A stretch of 64,000 bases of DNA from Kiloniella spongiae (GTDB lineage: Bacteria; Pseudomonadota; Alphaproteobacteria; Kiloniellales; Kiloniellaceae): NCBI RefSeq assembly GCF_001026905.1, contig NZ_LAQL01000008.1, positions 186,001 through 250,000 on the forward strand, given 5' to 3'. Shown one piece after another: positions 36,727 through 46,772 of the stretch. The notes beneath the pieces were generated by a model, which was given only the letters and a program-made list of their open reading frames with translations, did no database searches and was not told where the DNA came from. The translations under genes were made by a program, and so were the position numbers. Position 1 is the first letter of the stretch. Each line of letters begins with the position of its first letter.

Positions 36727-37896
36727 TTAACTTGCTAGACGTTCAATCAAACGTCGTTGAAAATCAACCCCGGCATTTAACTGTTCAACGGATAGATATT
36801 CATTGGCGGCGTGCGCCTGTGCAATATCCCCTGGGCCACAGACAATTGTCGAATACCCACCATCCTGGAACTGTCCGGCTTCAGTTCCGTAAGAAACAAC
36901 GTGTTCAGCATTATCACCTGTTATCTGCCGAACCAGTCTCTCGGCTGATCCATCAGCTTCGCGGCGACACCCAGGCACATTCCCTGTTACTTCAACTTCA
37001 ATTCGCGCAGATGGAGCAACACGCTTCATCTCTGCTTCCAGTTCTTCGGCATAGGTACGATAAGCATCCAGATAAACCATTGCATCTTCCTGTGGCAAAG
37101 TACGAATATCCGTTGTAAAGGTACAATCTTTTGCCGTTATATTACTGGCTGTACCCCCTTCGATTACACCACAGTGCAAAGTGGTGTAAGCAGGATCAAA
37201 CAAGATATTCTCGGGTAGGTTTTCTGTCCGCGCCTTGTTTTCCAACATTTGTTTCTCGTGCCAGACAACGAGCTTTGCAGCAACCAGCACAGCAGAAACA
37301 CCAGTATGAACAAGGCTGGAATGAACTTCAAATCCCCGAACCCGAGTTATCAAACCCAAAGCACCTTTATGCCCCGATACCACCTTCATCATTGTGGGTT
37401 CACCGACGATTACAGCTTCCGCCTTTACCTTTCGCGCTATATCTTCGATCATTGACGGCGCGCCAAGACATCCGACCTCCTCGTCATATGAAAGAGCAAG
37501 ATGTATCGGACGGTTCATTTTAGCCTTGATCATATCAGGCACCAGCGACAGAGCAATTGCCGAGAAAGCCTTCATATCAGCGGTCCCACGCCCATAGAGA
37601 AGACCATCTTTTTCAACAACATCAAAAGGATCGGTATCCCAAGGTTGCCCTTCGACAGGCACAACATCTGTATGCCCGGATAAAATCACGCCGCCATCTG
37701 TTTGGGGGCCAATCGTCGCCCATAGATTGGTTTTGGAGCCATCATTATTTGGAACACGCTTCGATGTAATACCGTGAGAGCTTAAATACTCTTCGACAAA
37801 TTCTATGAGAGGAATATTACTGTTTCGAGACACAGTATCGAACGAAACCAATTTGGTTAACATTTCTTTTGCCGAGTAATATGCAGCCACAGGCAA
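36727..37896 (-). CDS. argE: ArgE-type acetylornithine deacetylase / M20A hydrolase
   Basis: 389 residues. M20 metallopeptidase: metal ligand HTDVVP with the catalytic Asp two residues on, GRGTADMKAF, SYDEEVGCLGAP, and GEPTMMKV. It resembles the alphaproteobacterial ArgE form, which removes acetyl from N-acetylornithine. In this setting (peptide importer, second M20 enzyme, divergent LysR) a catabolic substrate is as likely as arginine synthesis. First gene of the putative minus-strand operon. Confidence 0.88.
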   Translation of the reverse strand: MPVAAYYSAKEMLTKLVSFDTVSRNSNIPLIEFVEEYLSSHGITSKRVPNNDGSKTNLWATIGPQTDGGVILSGHTDVVPVEGQPWDTDPFDVVEKDGLLYGRGTADMKAFSAIALSLVPDMIKAKMNRPIHLALSYDEEVGCLGAPSMIEDIARKVKAEAVIVGEPTMMKVVSGHKGALGLITRVRGFEVHSSLVHTGVSAVLVAAKLVVWHEKQMLENKARTENLPENILFDPAYTTLHCGVIEGGTASNITAKDCTFTTDIRTLPQEDAMVYLDAYRTYAEELEAEMKRVAPSARIEVEVTGNVPGCRREADGSAERLVRQITGDNAEHVVSYGTEAGQFQDGGYSTIVCGPGDIAQAHAANEYLSVEQLNAGVDFQRRLIERLAS

Positions 37897-38170
37897 CTCC
37901 CTTAAACGGCTTCTTCGAATAATTCAAAAATAAGCCGCAAATAAAAAATACATCTATTTCTCTTCCCGACAATTATGTTGAGACCAACATCTCTTTCCCG
38001 GGGCAATATGACTTGTGCGCACAAACAAATTACTGGGTCATCAACGTCGACACATGATGTCATCTCGTAACTTGCCTGTGCAGATGAATAAGAAGGCCAT
38101 GATCCAGGAATTGAATCAATGCATAATGATGTATATAGATATACAAAAAAAGCATAATGGATATTTACTC

Positions 38171-39067
38171 ATGCGCATGCGACAACTAGAAGCTTTCCGG
38201 GCAACAATTTTGAACGGCACCATTTCTTCCGCGGCAAAAAGCCTAAAGACAACACAGCCAACAATCAGCAGGCTCCTAGCTGATTTGGAATATTCGCTCC
38301 AATTAAATCTTCTGCATCGCCGCAAGGGCCGTGTTGTGCCAACCCCCGAAGGAATGGCTTTTTATCGTAAACTTGATGAAGTCTTTGACGCCTTCTCAAA
38401 ACTTAAAACTGCGGCAGAAGACATTTCACGGGATAGACAACAAGAAATACGAATTATCTCACTTGGCGCTATCTCTATCAGCGTTGTGCCCGAGATCATC
38501 GAAGAGTTCACAGCAAATCATCCCGATATAAACGTCACCCTTAACACGACGGATGTTAAAAGCTATTTCAATATGCTTATGGATGAAGATCTCGACATTG
38601 CTTTTGGTAATCAGATGGGGGAGCAACCTGGTGTTGAACAGGTCATTCTGGCCAAAGTTGACTATATCTGCGCGCTTCCTCCTCAACATCCCTTATGTGA
38701 GAAGAAGGTTATTCATGAAGAGGATTTAATCGGTGAGAAGCTCATAGCACTGGACAGTGACGATGTTCTGGCCTTTCATCAGCATACCGACCTCTACAAA
38801 CGGATAAACCCTGTTACACAGTTCAGCACCCAGCATTCTGCCAATGCCTACTCACTTGTTAACAAAGGCCTGTGCAGCGGCGTTCTGGAACCCTTCTCGG
38901 CTCCGATCTGGGCAGCTACAGGTGTAAATATCAGACCCTTTGAACCTACTATATCCTACAAATATTCTGCTTACTTCAAAGAAGACAGAAAGCAAAGCTG
39001 GGTTATCAGAGAGCTTCTGGAAATTGCGGGGCGTAAGTTCAAAAAATATGAAACACCACCACAGTAA
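38171..39067 (+). CDS. LysR-family transcriptional regulator
   Basis: 298 residues from the chosen start. N-terminal winged HTH (MRMRQLEAFRATILNGTISSAAKSLKTTQPTISR is split here as MRMRQLEAF ... SAAKSLKTTQPTISRLLADL), followed by a two-lobed effector domain. The frame is open 52 codons further upstream, but LysR proteins begin at the HTH, so ATG 38171 is preferred; no strong Shine-Dalgarno decides it. Divergent from the argE/M20/peptide-importer genes and therefore their likely regulator. Confidence 0.88.
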   Translation: MRMRQLEAFRATILNGTISSAAKSLKTTQPTISRLLADLEYSLQLNLLHRRKGRVVPTPEGMAFYRKLDEVFDAFSKLKTAAEDISRDRQQEIRIISLGAISISVVPEIIEEFTANHPDINVTLNTTDVKSYFNMLMDEDLDIAFGNQMGEQPGVEQVILAKVDYICALPPQHPLCEKKVIHEEDLIGEKLIALDSDDVLAFHQHTDLYKRINPVTQFSTQHSANAYSLVNKGLCSGVLEPFSAPIWAATGVNIRPFEPTISYKYSAYFKEDRKQSWVIRELLEIAGRKFKKYETPPQ

Positions 39068-39177
39068 ATCGTTTCATAAATCAGTATAGAAAAAGCCCAA
39101 AAAATTTAATGCTTACAGCCTCTTTTTTCCTGAATAGAGCAAAATTAAGCGGACACCAATGCTTGCGATTGAAAGAC

Positions 39178-39774
39178 TTACTGATCACCTGCCGTAGAAA
39201 CATCATCAGAATAATTAGGTACGATTGCGACAATCAGACGTTCAACTTTATCGTGATCACTTAAGGGTAATATCAGACGATCCCAAGTTTGCATTTTTAA
39301 TGAATGATGCGGCACATGTTGCGTATAAAGGGGCTCTTTTCGCTGAACAACCGCGCGATAGGTCACCGCAAAAAAGGTTCTGAGAGGTGTCCAGATATCA
39401 GAAAGCAGTAGTCCGGTAAGATCTTTGCCTGGTTCATTCATGATGGCAGATCCATACAGGCGATATCTAAAATCCTCGCCATCATCTATCACGTCCAAAA
39501 CGGCCAGATACCCCAATATTGAACGCAACTTCAGGGGATCGACAGCATCGGGTGAAGCTGCAAAACCTTTTCCCCGTGCCTTGTTCCACCAAAAGAAGAA
39601 ATCTTCCAGCTGTTCCCCCGGAAGATTTTCTGGGCATGGGTCCCATGTCAGAATCGGTTTTGAGCTCCCAAGCTTTTGCATGAGCATATTCAACTCCAGA
39701 TAATCTTCCCGAACAACTTCTTCGGCGCGCGCCCATAATGATTCTGTCGAACAGCAGCTATCTTCTGCAAACAT
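39178..39774 (-). CDS. PAS_5 domain protein
   Basis: 198 residues, soluble. The central part (DFFFWWNKARGKGFAASPDAVDPLKLRSIL split across the PAS_5 start, then GEDFRYRLYGSAI) matches the PAS_5 family of Rhodospirillales-type bacteria, proteins of unknown function that are often duplicated in these genomes. No output domain. ATG at 39774 has a GGGGGGAAG run directly upstream. Convergent with the LysR gene. It may sense a small ligand, but nothing shows which. Confidence 0.8.
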   Translation of the reverse strand: MFAEDSCCSTESLWARAEEVVREDYLELNMLMQKLGSSKPILTWDPCPENLPGEQLEDFFFWWNKARGKGFAASPDAVDPLKLRSILGYLAVLDVIDDGEDFRYRLYGSAIMNEPGKDLTGLLLSDIWTPLRTFFAVTYRAVVQRKEPLYTQHVPHHSLKMQTWDRLILPLSDHDKVERLIVAIVPNYSDDVSTAGDQ

Positions 39775-39906
39775 ACTTCCCCCCAACCAAACTCAACGGC
39801 TAAGTAAGTACCATAAACAGAACACCATTTAAACGAAATTACATAAATAACTTTCAACCAAAAAGAGAATTATGTCATTTTAAATACAATAAAGAAGAGC
39901 TCTGCA

Positions 39907-39943
39907 TAAAAAAATGCGCCCAACAAAGTTGAGCGCATTTTCA
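39907..39943 (-). terminator. Terminator of second peptide ABC operon
   Basis: AAAATGCGC and GCGCATTTT arms, with an inner CAAC-AAA-GTTG stem, 23 bp past the ATPase gene stop on the minus strand; A-rich left flank gives T-run on that strand. Confidence 0.8.
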
Positions 39944-39966
39944 ATTACACGAAAGCTTAAGCGACG

Positions 39967-40947
39967 CTAGCTTCGCCCCTCTTCCACAGCGTGGCAAGAT
40001 ACAAGAGCACTGCTGGTTGATGCCAGTACTGGACGCTCAGCCTTACAACGATCATTCGCAAGCGGGCAACGCGGATGGAAAGAGCAGCCAGATGGTGGGT
40101 TTAATGGAGACGGAAGCTCCCCGACCAACTTGATACGGTCTTTCTTTCTGTTCGGATCAGCAACAGGTGTTGCTGACAGCAACGCGCGTGTATAAGGATG
40201 CTGCGGATTACTGAAGATTTCGTCCCGAGTTCCATGTTCTACAGGCTGCCCAAGATACATCACCAAAACATCATCTGCGATGTGTTTAACAACTGACAGA
40301 TCATGGGAAATGAACAGATAAGCAAGATCCATTTCTTCCTGAAGATCAGTCAACAAGTTCAGCACCTGTGCCTGAATGGAAACATCCAACGCAGAAACAG
40401 GCTCATCCAGGATAACGATTTTCGGACGCAACATCAGGGCACGAGCAACAGCAATACGCTGACGCTGACCGCCAGAGAACATATGCGGGTAACGATCAGC
40501 CTGTTCTGGACGAAGACCAACACGTGACATCATAGAAAGTACTTCTTCGCGTCTTTCAGAAGCTGACATCTTTGTGTTAATTTTCAAAGGCTCGGCCAGA
40601 ATATCGCTGATTTTCTGGCGCGGATTCAAAGAACCATAGGGATCCTGAAAAACAATCTGAACCATCTGGCGCAGCGTAATCATATCTTCTTTGCTGTGGG
40701 CAGATGCAATATCCATCCCGCCAAGAAGCAGTTCACCCTGTGTTGGTTTTTCAATCAGGGTAACCAAACGTGCCAGTGTTGACTTACCACAGCCTGACTC
40801 ACCAACGACGGCCAACGTTTTACCAGCTTCCAGCTGAAAAGTTGCCCCATCAAGTGCCTTAACAGTACCACCCTTGGAGAACATACCACCTTTAACTTCG
40901 TAATAACGCTTGAGGTTATCGGCTTTTAATACAGTTTCAGAACCCAT
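39967..40947 (-). CDS. Dipeptide ABC transporter ATPase (DppF-like)
   Basis: 326 residues, single ABC domain with Walker A GESGCGKST, signature FSGGQRQR, Walker B IVILDEP, and the C-terminal oligopeptide extension with Cys (GCSFHPRCPLANDRC), which in this family binds an iron-sulfur cluster or zinc. Start overlaps the stop of the DppD-like gene by one base. Last gene of the operon. Confidence 0.95.
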   Translation of the reverse strand: MGSETVLKADNLKRYYEVKGGMFSKGGTVKALDGATFQLEAGKTLAVVGESGCGKSTLARLVTLIEKPTQGELLLGGMDIASAHSKEDMITLRQMVQIVFQDPYGSLNPRQKISDILAEPLKINTKMSASERREEVLSMMSRVGLRPEQADRYPHMFSGGQRQRIAVARALMLRPKIVILDEPVSALDVSIQAQVLNLLTDLQEEMDLAYLFISHDLSVVKHIADDVLVMYLGQPVEHGTRDEIFSNPQHPYTRALLSATPVADPNRKKDRIKLVGELPSPLNPPSGCSFHPRCPLANDRCKAERPVLASTSSALVSCHAVEEGRS

Positions 40948-41960
40948 TATGCAGTTCCCCCTGAAACAGAGACATCCGAAGCAGAAACACCGGGATGGTT
41001 GTTTGTTGGCTTACCATCAACCAATGGATAATGGCACAAAACCTTACTCGAGTGATCCGGTGCTTCTTTTCTGCACTTGTCCGTTGCAAACTGACAACGT
41101 GGATTAAAAAGACATCCTGTTGGTCTATCTAGTAGCCCGGGAACTACCCCAGGAATTGACGGTAAACGCTTACTTGTCGCACGTTCGGGTAAAGCATTCA
41201 GCAAGGCGTAGGTATAAGGATGCTGTGGCTTATCAAAGAGACCAACAACATCCTGACGCTCAACCTGTTGACCAGCATATTGAACATTCACAACTTCGGC
41301 AGTCTCGGCAACAACACCCATGTCATGGGTGATAAGAACCAAAGCCATGCCTTTTTCTTTTTGCAACTCACCCAGAAGCTCAAGAATTTGAGCCTGAATT
41401 GTTACATCCAAAGCTGTTGTCGGTTCATCCGCGATCAACAAGCGTGGGTTACAGGCAATCATCATCGCGATCATCACACGCTGGTTCATACCACCAGACA
41501 TCTGATGGGGAAAAGCGCGCAATCTGGTTTCCGGTGCAGGAATACCAACCAAGCCCAAAAGCTCAATTGCTCTTTTTTCCAACTCTTTCTTGGTACCGCC
41601 CAAGTGCTCTTTGATCACTTCCATGATCTGATAACCGACGGTAAAGCATGGGTTCAAGCTGGTCATTGGCTCCTGAAAAATCATGGATATATCTTTACCA
41701 ATGATTTGACGGCGCTCTTTCTTAGAAATTGACAACAAATCAATTCCATCAAAAAGCATGCAATCTGCGGTGATGTTTGCCGTCCAGGGAAGCAACCCCA
41801 TCAAGGCCAACATAGAAACGGATTTACCTGATCCGGATTCACCTACAATCGCAACCATTTCTCCTTGATCAATTTCAAGATCAACACCATCAACCGCGCG
41901 AAATAATCCATGCGCTGTCTGGAACTCGACAGAGAGATTTTTAATATCCAATAAACTCAT
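40947..41960 (-). CDS. Dipeptide ABC transporter ATPase (DppD-like)
   Basis: 337 residues, ABC ATPase: Walker [10 protein letters not shown], signature MSGGMNQR (Asn in place of the usual Arg), Walker B LLIADEP, and C-terminal [14 protein letters not shown]. It pairs with the DppF-like subunit. The next gene overlaps by one base, and it follows the DppC-like gene by 4 bp. Confidence 0.95.
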   Translation of the reverse strand: MSLLDIKNLSVEFQTAHGLFRAVDGVDLEIDQGEMVAIVGESGSGKSVSMLALMGLLPWTANITADCMLFDGIDLLSISKKERRQIIGKDISMIFQEPMTSLNPCFTVGYQIMEVIKEHLGGTKKELEKRAIELLGLVGIPAPETRLRAFPHQMSGGMNQRVMIAMMIACNPRLLIADEPTTALDVTIQAQILELLGELQKEKGMALVLITHDMGVVAETAEVVNVQYAGQQVERQDVVGLFDKPQHPYTYALLNALPERATSKRLPSIPGVVPGLLDRPTGCLFNPRCQFATDKCRKEAPDHSSKVLCHYPLVDGKPTNNHPGVSASDVSVSGGTA

Positions 41961-41964
41961 GGGA

Positions 41965-42885
41965 TCAAGACCTCTTCATCTTAGGATCAAGGGCATCACG
42001 CAGACCATCACCCATCAGGTTGATAGCCAAAACAGTCAGCAAAATAGCTAGGCCAGGAAATGTAACAATCCACCACGCACTCAAGATAAATTCTCTTGCA
42101 TCAGCTAACATTGTTCCCCATTCGGCGGTTGGTGCTTGAGCTCCTTGCCCCAAAAACCCCAGAGCAGCCGTATCCAAAATAGCTGTAGAAAAACTCAACG
42201 AGGCCTGAACAATCAACGGAGCCATACAGTTTGGCAAAATTGCAACTAGCATCAATCTCATTTTGCCAGCACCCGCAACTTTACTTGCCATCACATAATC
42301 TCGCGCAGCTTCTGCAACAGTGGAAGCACGAGCTAAACGAACGTAATGAGGAAGGTAAGTAATTGAAATAGCTATCATAGCATTTTGCAAACTTGGCCCA
42401 AGCATAGCAACAAGAACCAACGCCATTAACAGGCTCGGGATGGAAAGGATCACATCCATTACCCGCATAACAACGACTTCATAAAATCCTCGGAAGAACC
42501 CCGCAGATAGTCCTAATAAAACACCCGCGGTCAAGCTGATGACAATAACAATACAGCCTGCAAACAATGAGTAACGTGAACCATGCATGATACGAGACAA
42601 CACATCCCGTCCAACAGGGTCAGTTCCTAAAAAAAACTGAAATTGACCACCATCTTGCCAAAATGGAGGCAACTGAATGAATTCACGATACTGTTGATTA
42701 GGTGAATGAGGAGCGATTATATCAGCAAAAATCGCAACAAACACAACGAACAAGAAGAAGAAAAGCCCGGCAACAGCGCCTTTATTTTCTGAGAAATAAA
42801 ACCAGAATTCTTTAAACTGTTGTTTAAGAGGGCTTATTTGTTTTTCGGCTTCAATCTGACCAGCCGTATTTTGAACTTGGCTCAT
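41965..42885 (-). CDS. Dipeptide ABC transporter permease (DppC-like)
   Basis: 306 residues, six membrane helices with an OppC_N start ([19 protein letters not shown]) and EAA loop ([20 protein letters not shown]). The operon order is binding protein, DppB, DppC, DppD, DppF, the classical dpp layout. It begins 2 bp after the DppB-like stop. Confidence 0.95.
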   Translation of the reverse strand: MSQVQNTAGQIEAEKQISPLKQQFKEFWFYFSENKGAVAGLFFFLFVVFVAIFADIIAPHSPNQQYREFIQLPPFWQDGGQFQFFLGTDPVGRDVLSRIMHGSRYSLFAGCIVIVISLTAGVLLGLSAGFFRGFYEVVVMRVMDVILSIPSLLMALVLVAMLGPSLQNAMIAISITYLPHYVRLARASTVAEAARDYVMASKVAGAGKMRLMLVAILPNCMAPLIVQASLSFSTAILDTAALGFLGQGAQAPTAEWGTMLADAREFILSAWWIVTFPGLAILLTVLAINLMGDGLRDALDPKMKRS

Positions 42886-42887
42886 GA

Positions 42888-43904
42888 TTACCTCCGATGC
42901 AAAATTCTTGGATTGATCAAACCATACATGAAATCAACCAAGAGGTTCACGATCATGACAATTGACGCAATCAGGACAATACCACCCTGTACCGCGAAAT
43001 AATCGCGGCGAGAGATAGAATCAATCATCCATTTACCAATTCCAGGCCAAGAGAAAATTGTTTCCGTCAGAATGGCGCCAGCTAAAAGAACACCTACTTG
43101 AAGACCGATCACAGTAATAACTGTGATCAAGGCATTTCTTAGCGCATGAATACCAATCACTCGTAAAGGCTTTAGTCCTTTTGCCCTTGCTGTACGTACG
43201 TAATCTTCACCGAGAACTTCCAACATAGCAGAACGTGTCTGACGTGCAATGATTGCCATAGGGATCGTCCCCAAGACAATAGTCGGCAAGATAAGGTGCG
43301 AGACTGCTGACTTGAAAGCGCCCTTTTCATCACTAACAAAGGCATCAATCAACATAAATCCTGTATCTTGATCAATCCAGAACAATGCTGATAGACGCCC
43401 AGAAACCGGTGTTAATCCAAGCATATCCGGACTGGAGAACAAGATAATCAACAGAAGTCCCCACCAGAAGATCGGCATGGAATACCCGGCAAGGGAAATC
43501 CCCATCAGTGTATGATCAAAAGCTGATCCACGTTTTACAGCAGCGATTATACCTGCTGGTAAGCCGATCAAAGCAGCAAAAATAATGGCGCAACCTGCGA
43601 GCTCTACCGTCGCGGGGAACCGCGTTAGGAACTCTTCGAGAACAGGTTGCCTACTTGTAAAAGAAACACCAAGGTCTCCATGTAAAATTCCCCAGAGGAA
43701 TGAAAAATACTGTTCCCAAATCGGGCGATCAAATCCGAGATCTGCCATAAGCTTTGCATGTCGTTCCGCAGAAACACCGCGTTCGCCGGCAAGAAGCTCG
43801 ATTGGGTCACCTGGTAACATCCTGATGAAACTGAATGCAATCAGAGTAACACCAAGAAATGTTGGGATAAGAACACCCAACTTCGTTAAAATAAAGCGTA
43901 ACAT
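42888..43904 (-). CDS. Dipeptide ABC transporter permease (DppB-like)
   Basis: 338 residues, six helices; N-terminal LTKLGVLIPTFLGVTLIAF and RMLPGDPIELLAG are typical, and the EAA loop reads TARAKGLKPLRVIGIHALRN. It carries an insertion of about 25 residues between helices (GRLSALFWIDQDTGFMLIDA), as in DppB of gammaproteobacteria. Separated by 81 bp from the binding-protein gene; that gap holds a weak G/C-rich hairpin that may attenuate. Confidence 0.95.
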   Translation of the reverse strand: MLRFILTKLGVLIPTFLGVTLIAFSFIRMLPGDPIELLAGERGVSAERHAKLMADLGFDRPIWEQYFSFLWGILHGDLGVSFTSRQPVLEEFLTRFPATVELAGCAIIFAALIGLPAGIIAAVKRGSAFDHTLMGISLAGYSMPIFWWGLLLIILFSSPDMLGLTPVSGRLSALFWIDQDTGFMLIDAFVSDEKGAFKSAVSHLILPTIVLGTIPMAIIARQTRSAMLEVLGEDYVRTARAKGLKPLRVIGIHALRNALITVITVIGLQVGVLLAGAILTETIFSWPGIGKWMIDSISRRDYFAVQGGIVLIASIVMIVNLLVDFMYGLINPRILHRR

Positions 43905-43985
43905 CGCGATCCTGACTTCGCTTATAAGAAAATCGGGGAAGGTTTACACCCCCCCCGTTTCATATTTAGTTATAAGATTTTTCTC

Positions 43986-45584
43986 TTATTCTTCTAAATC
44001 AACACCGTAGAATACATGACCACCAAGTGGATCAATACGGAAATCAACAACTTTGTTGCTCATAGCTTTGTGAACAACAGAGTGAGCAACAGTTACCCAA
44101 GGAGCTTCTTCTTTGAAGACAGCCTGAGCCTGCTCATATAGTTGAGTACGTTTTTCTGGGTCAGATACTTTCACAGCTTCCTGGAAAAGATCGTCAAATT
44201 CTTTGTGACACCAGCGCGCACGGTTACCACCGGATTTAGCAGATGCACAGTTAAGAAGTGACAGGAAGTTATCTGGATCTGGATAATCCGCAGTCCAACC
44301 TAGAAGTACTGTATCATGATCGCCTTTTTGTGAACGGGAAAGATACTCACCCCATTCCATGGAAACGATCTCGGCATTTACACCAACATTTGCCCAGTCA
44401 GCCTGAATAAGTTCAGCCATACGACGCGCATTCGGGTTGTATGGACGTTTCACAGGCATAGCCCAGATGTTTGTGCTCAAATCTGTTACACCAGCTTCAG
44501 CCAAGAGAGCTTTCGCTTTTGCAGGATCATAAGGGTAATCCTGAATCTCTTCATTGTAGCCCCAAAGGGTTGGTGGAAGCGGGTTTTTAGCCGCATTACC
44601 AGCGCCTTGGAAAACAGCTTTGATGATAGACTCTTTGTTCATGGCATAGTTAAGAGCCTGACGAACACGTTTGTCATCAAATGGTTTTTTCTCGGTGTTG
44701 AACGCAAGATAACCAACGTTCATACCTTCCTGGCTATCCACAGTCAGATCTTTGTTTGCTTCGATTGCAGCAAGATCAGCCTGATTTGGATAAGGAACAA
44801 GGTGGCATTCGCCAGCAGCTAGTTTCTGGTACGCAACCTGCGCGTCAGGTGTAATCGCGAATACAAGTTTGTCTAACGGAGTACGGCCAGACCAATAATC
44901 TTCATTAGCCTGATAGCGAATGAAAGCATCTTTCTGATAAGATACGAACTGGAAAGGACCTGTACCGATTGGCTCTTGGTCAAATTTCTCAGGTGAACCT
45001 GCATCCATCATTTGCTGAGCGTATTCAGCAGAATGAATAGAAGCAAAATCAATTGCGATTTTCGAAATGAAAGCAGCATCCGGCTTTTGCAGAGTGAACT
45101 TGACAGTTAGATCGTCAACTTTCTCGATAGTTTGCAGAATGTCCGGGAAGCTAACGTAACCAGAGAAATACTCATAGGTACCGCCGGATACTTTATGATA
45201 CGGATGATCCGCTTTCCACTGACGATTAAAGCTGAAGAGTACATCATCAGCATTCAGTTCACGTGACGGTGTGAAAAATTTCGTTGTGTGGAACTTTACA
45301 CCAGGACGAAGTTTAAAGGTGTAAGAAAGACCATCTTCTGAAACTTCCCAGGACTCAGCCAGACCTGGTTGCATGATGGTTGAGCCTCTTTCGAACTCTA
45401 CAAGACGGTTGTAGATGTTACGAGAGCTGGCATCAAATGAAGTACCTGATGTGTATAGAGCAGGTGTGAAACCTTCCGGGCTACCTTCAGAGCAATAAAC
45501 AAACGTTTTTGCTTCTGCTGTTACAGCACCCATTGTAAGCATACTAGCGAGAGCCGCTGTAGCCAAAAGTCCTCTTTTAATCAC
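43986..45584 (-). CDS. Dipeptide ABC transporter substrate-binding protein (DppA-like)
   Basis: 532 residues with a signal peptide (cut near VTAEA). SBP_bac_5 fold: FVYCSEGSPEGFTPALYTSG at the N-terminus is the DppA-type start, and the end (WVTVAHSVVHKAMSNKV) is also typical of DppA. It is closer to DppA than is the first system's binding protein. First gene of the operon; its leader has an AT-rich upstream region with a TTGTATACAA palindrome. Confidence 0.95.
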   Translation of the reverse strand: MIKRGLLATAALASMLTMGAVTAEAKTFVYCSEGSPEGFTPALYTSGTSFDASSRNIYNRLVEFERGSTIMQPGLAESWEVSEDGLSYTFKLRPGVKFHTTKFFTPSRELNADDVLFSFNRQWKADHPYHKVSGGTYEYFSGYVSFPDILQTIEKVDDLTVKFTLQKPDAAFISKIAIDFASIHSAEYAQQMMDAGSPEKFDQEPIGTGPFQFVSYQKDAFIRYQANEDYWSGRTPLDKLVFAITPDAQVAYQKLAAGECHLVPYPNQADLAAIEANKDLTVDSQEGMNVGYLAFNTEKKPFDDKRVRQALNYAMNKESIIKAVFQGAGNAAKNPLPPTLWGYNEEIQDYPYDPAKAKALLAEAGVTDLSTNIWAMPVKRPYNPNARRMAELIQADWANVGVNAEIVSMEWGEYLSRSQKGDHDTVLLGWTADYPDPDNFLSLLNCASAKSGGNRARWCHKEFDDLFQEAVKVSDPEKRTQLYEQAQAVFKEEAPWVTVAHSVVHKAMSNKVVDFRIDPLGGHVFYGVDLEE

Positions 45585-45728
45585 GATATCCTCCCAAATG
45601 TCGCAAATAAGCGCAGGATGCGCCTCTTTTTATTAATTACTGTTATTGTTACCTAATCAAATAAGGATGGTTTTAAGCTATCCATCTGGAGTTGCATAGT
45701 CAATTTACAGTTAGTCAGCACAATAAAA

Positions 45729-45738
45729 TTGTATACAA
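45729..45738. promoter_or_regulatory. TTGTATACAA palindrome (possible GntR-type operator)
   Basis: Perfect 10-bp palindrome about 145 bp upstream of the dppA-like start. The core resembles operators of FCD-type GntR regulators; no such regulator gene is in the window. Confidence 0.3.
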
Positions 45739-46091
45739 AATCCACGCCTTATGAAAGATAAGAATTATACATGAACATTGCAGAATTATATATTTAAATT
45801 CAATTAGATAAAATTATTTTCCTCCTCACTTCAACAACATTGAAGCAATATTATCAAACACTACGACACAAAAAAAAGCAATAAAATTTCGCACCTTTTC
45901 TAGAGAAGTAATAGCATAAAGCACATGTCTATCCATCCTAAACAACTCAAAGACGCGGACAATTGAAGATTCGCTTAAAAAAAAGCACAAAGCCTAAGCG
46001 TCAAAAAATCATTCCGTAGCTTCATGACCCAGCCACAACTAACGAACGATGCTCCCAACCTTAAAATTTAGAATGCACTAAAAGCATTCAT

Positions 46092-46122
46092 AAAAAAGGC
46101 GCTTAGAAATAAAAGCACCTTG
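46092..46122 (-). terminator. Probable PilZ gene terminator
   Basis: AAGGCGCTT-(8 nt)-AAGCACCTT, one mismatch, with A6 on the left giving a T-run on the minus strand; 40 bp past the PilZ gene stop. Confidence 0.5.
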
Positions 46123-46163
46123 ATTAAATTATATATTCAATTGAAATATCAACAGCACGACCC

Positions 46164-46541
46164 CTATGGATACTCCAAACATTTTGCCGGCAAAACACCC
46201 GCCATAATACTAGCCAACTTATCCGGATTATCACTAAAACGAAGTCCGACAGTTTTGCCTTTTGACCAAACAACCTCTGTCAGTAATTGAACGCCACCAG
46301 CAATCTTCAAAACGAATTGCGTTCCAATTTCAAGAGTCTCGTCAAATTTTGCCCGGACACCATTTACAGAAATGTCAAAAATAACACATTGCTGATCTGC
46401 CCCTTGATCATCTGCATATTCACCCGACCAAAGCACTGACACCCGCTGAAAACGACGTTTGTCATCGGTTATATCTGTGTTAGTGGCATTTTTATCTTTT
46501 GTATTATGCATATTCTGAGACATGGATTTTTTAAGAGACAT
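46164..46541 (-). CDS. PilZ domain protein
   Basis: 125 residues from the chosen start. The PilZ c-di-GMP signature is present: RxxxR (RRFQR, residues 29-33) and DISVNG (D/NxSxxG). Otherwise only a polar N-terminal tail, so a stand-alone c-di-GMP receptor. It lies next to a flagellar rod-like gene, so motility control is plausible. ATG 46541 chosen because CGGAAA lies just upstream; the longer frame from a TTG at 46625 lacks this. Confidence 0.85.
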   Translation of the reverse strand: MSLKKSMSQNMHNTKDKNATNTDITDDKRRFQRVSVLWSGEYADDQGADQQCVIFDISVNGVRAKFDETLEIGTQFVLKIAGGVQLLTEVVWSKGKTVGLRFSDNPDKLASIMAGVLPAKCLEYP

Positions 46542-46772
46542 GAGATTTCCGAGCACTCGATCATCAAACGGAACAGGGGTAAAAGTTTCCGTGTTTGCTT
46601 CGCATTTAACTGGCAACAGATACAAAGGATGCCGAACAAATCTTACTAAATTATAAATAAAATTCGATCAAAACCACAACAAGAAAACATAGAACTACTT
46701 AACAGGTTACAATGACTTAACTTTTTATGGTTAATAGTCGCATATGGCGTTTTAAAAGGCTTTGGCGCGATT

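Larger units (their letters stand above)
45585..46163. other. Intergenic region upstream of dppA-like gene
   Basis: 579 bp, strongly AT-rich, with no plausible gene. It contains the probable promoter of the dpp-type operon, the TTGTATACAA palindrome at 45729-45738, and at the left of the PilZ gene a terminator-like hairpin. Confidence 0.5.
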
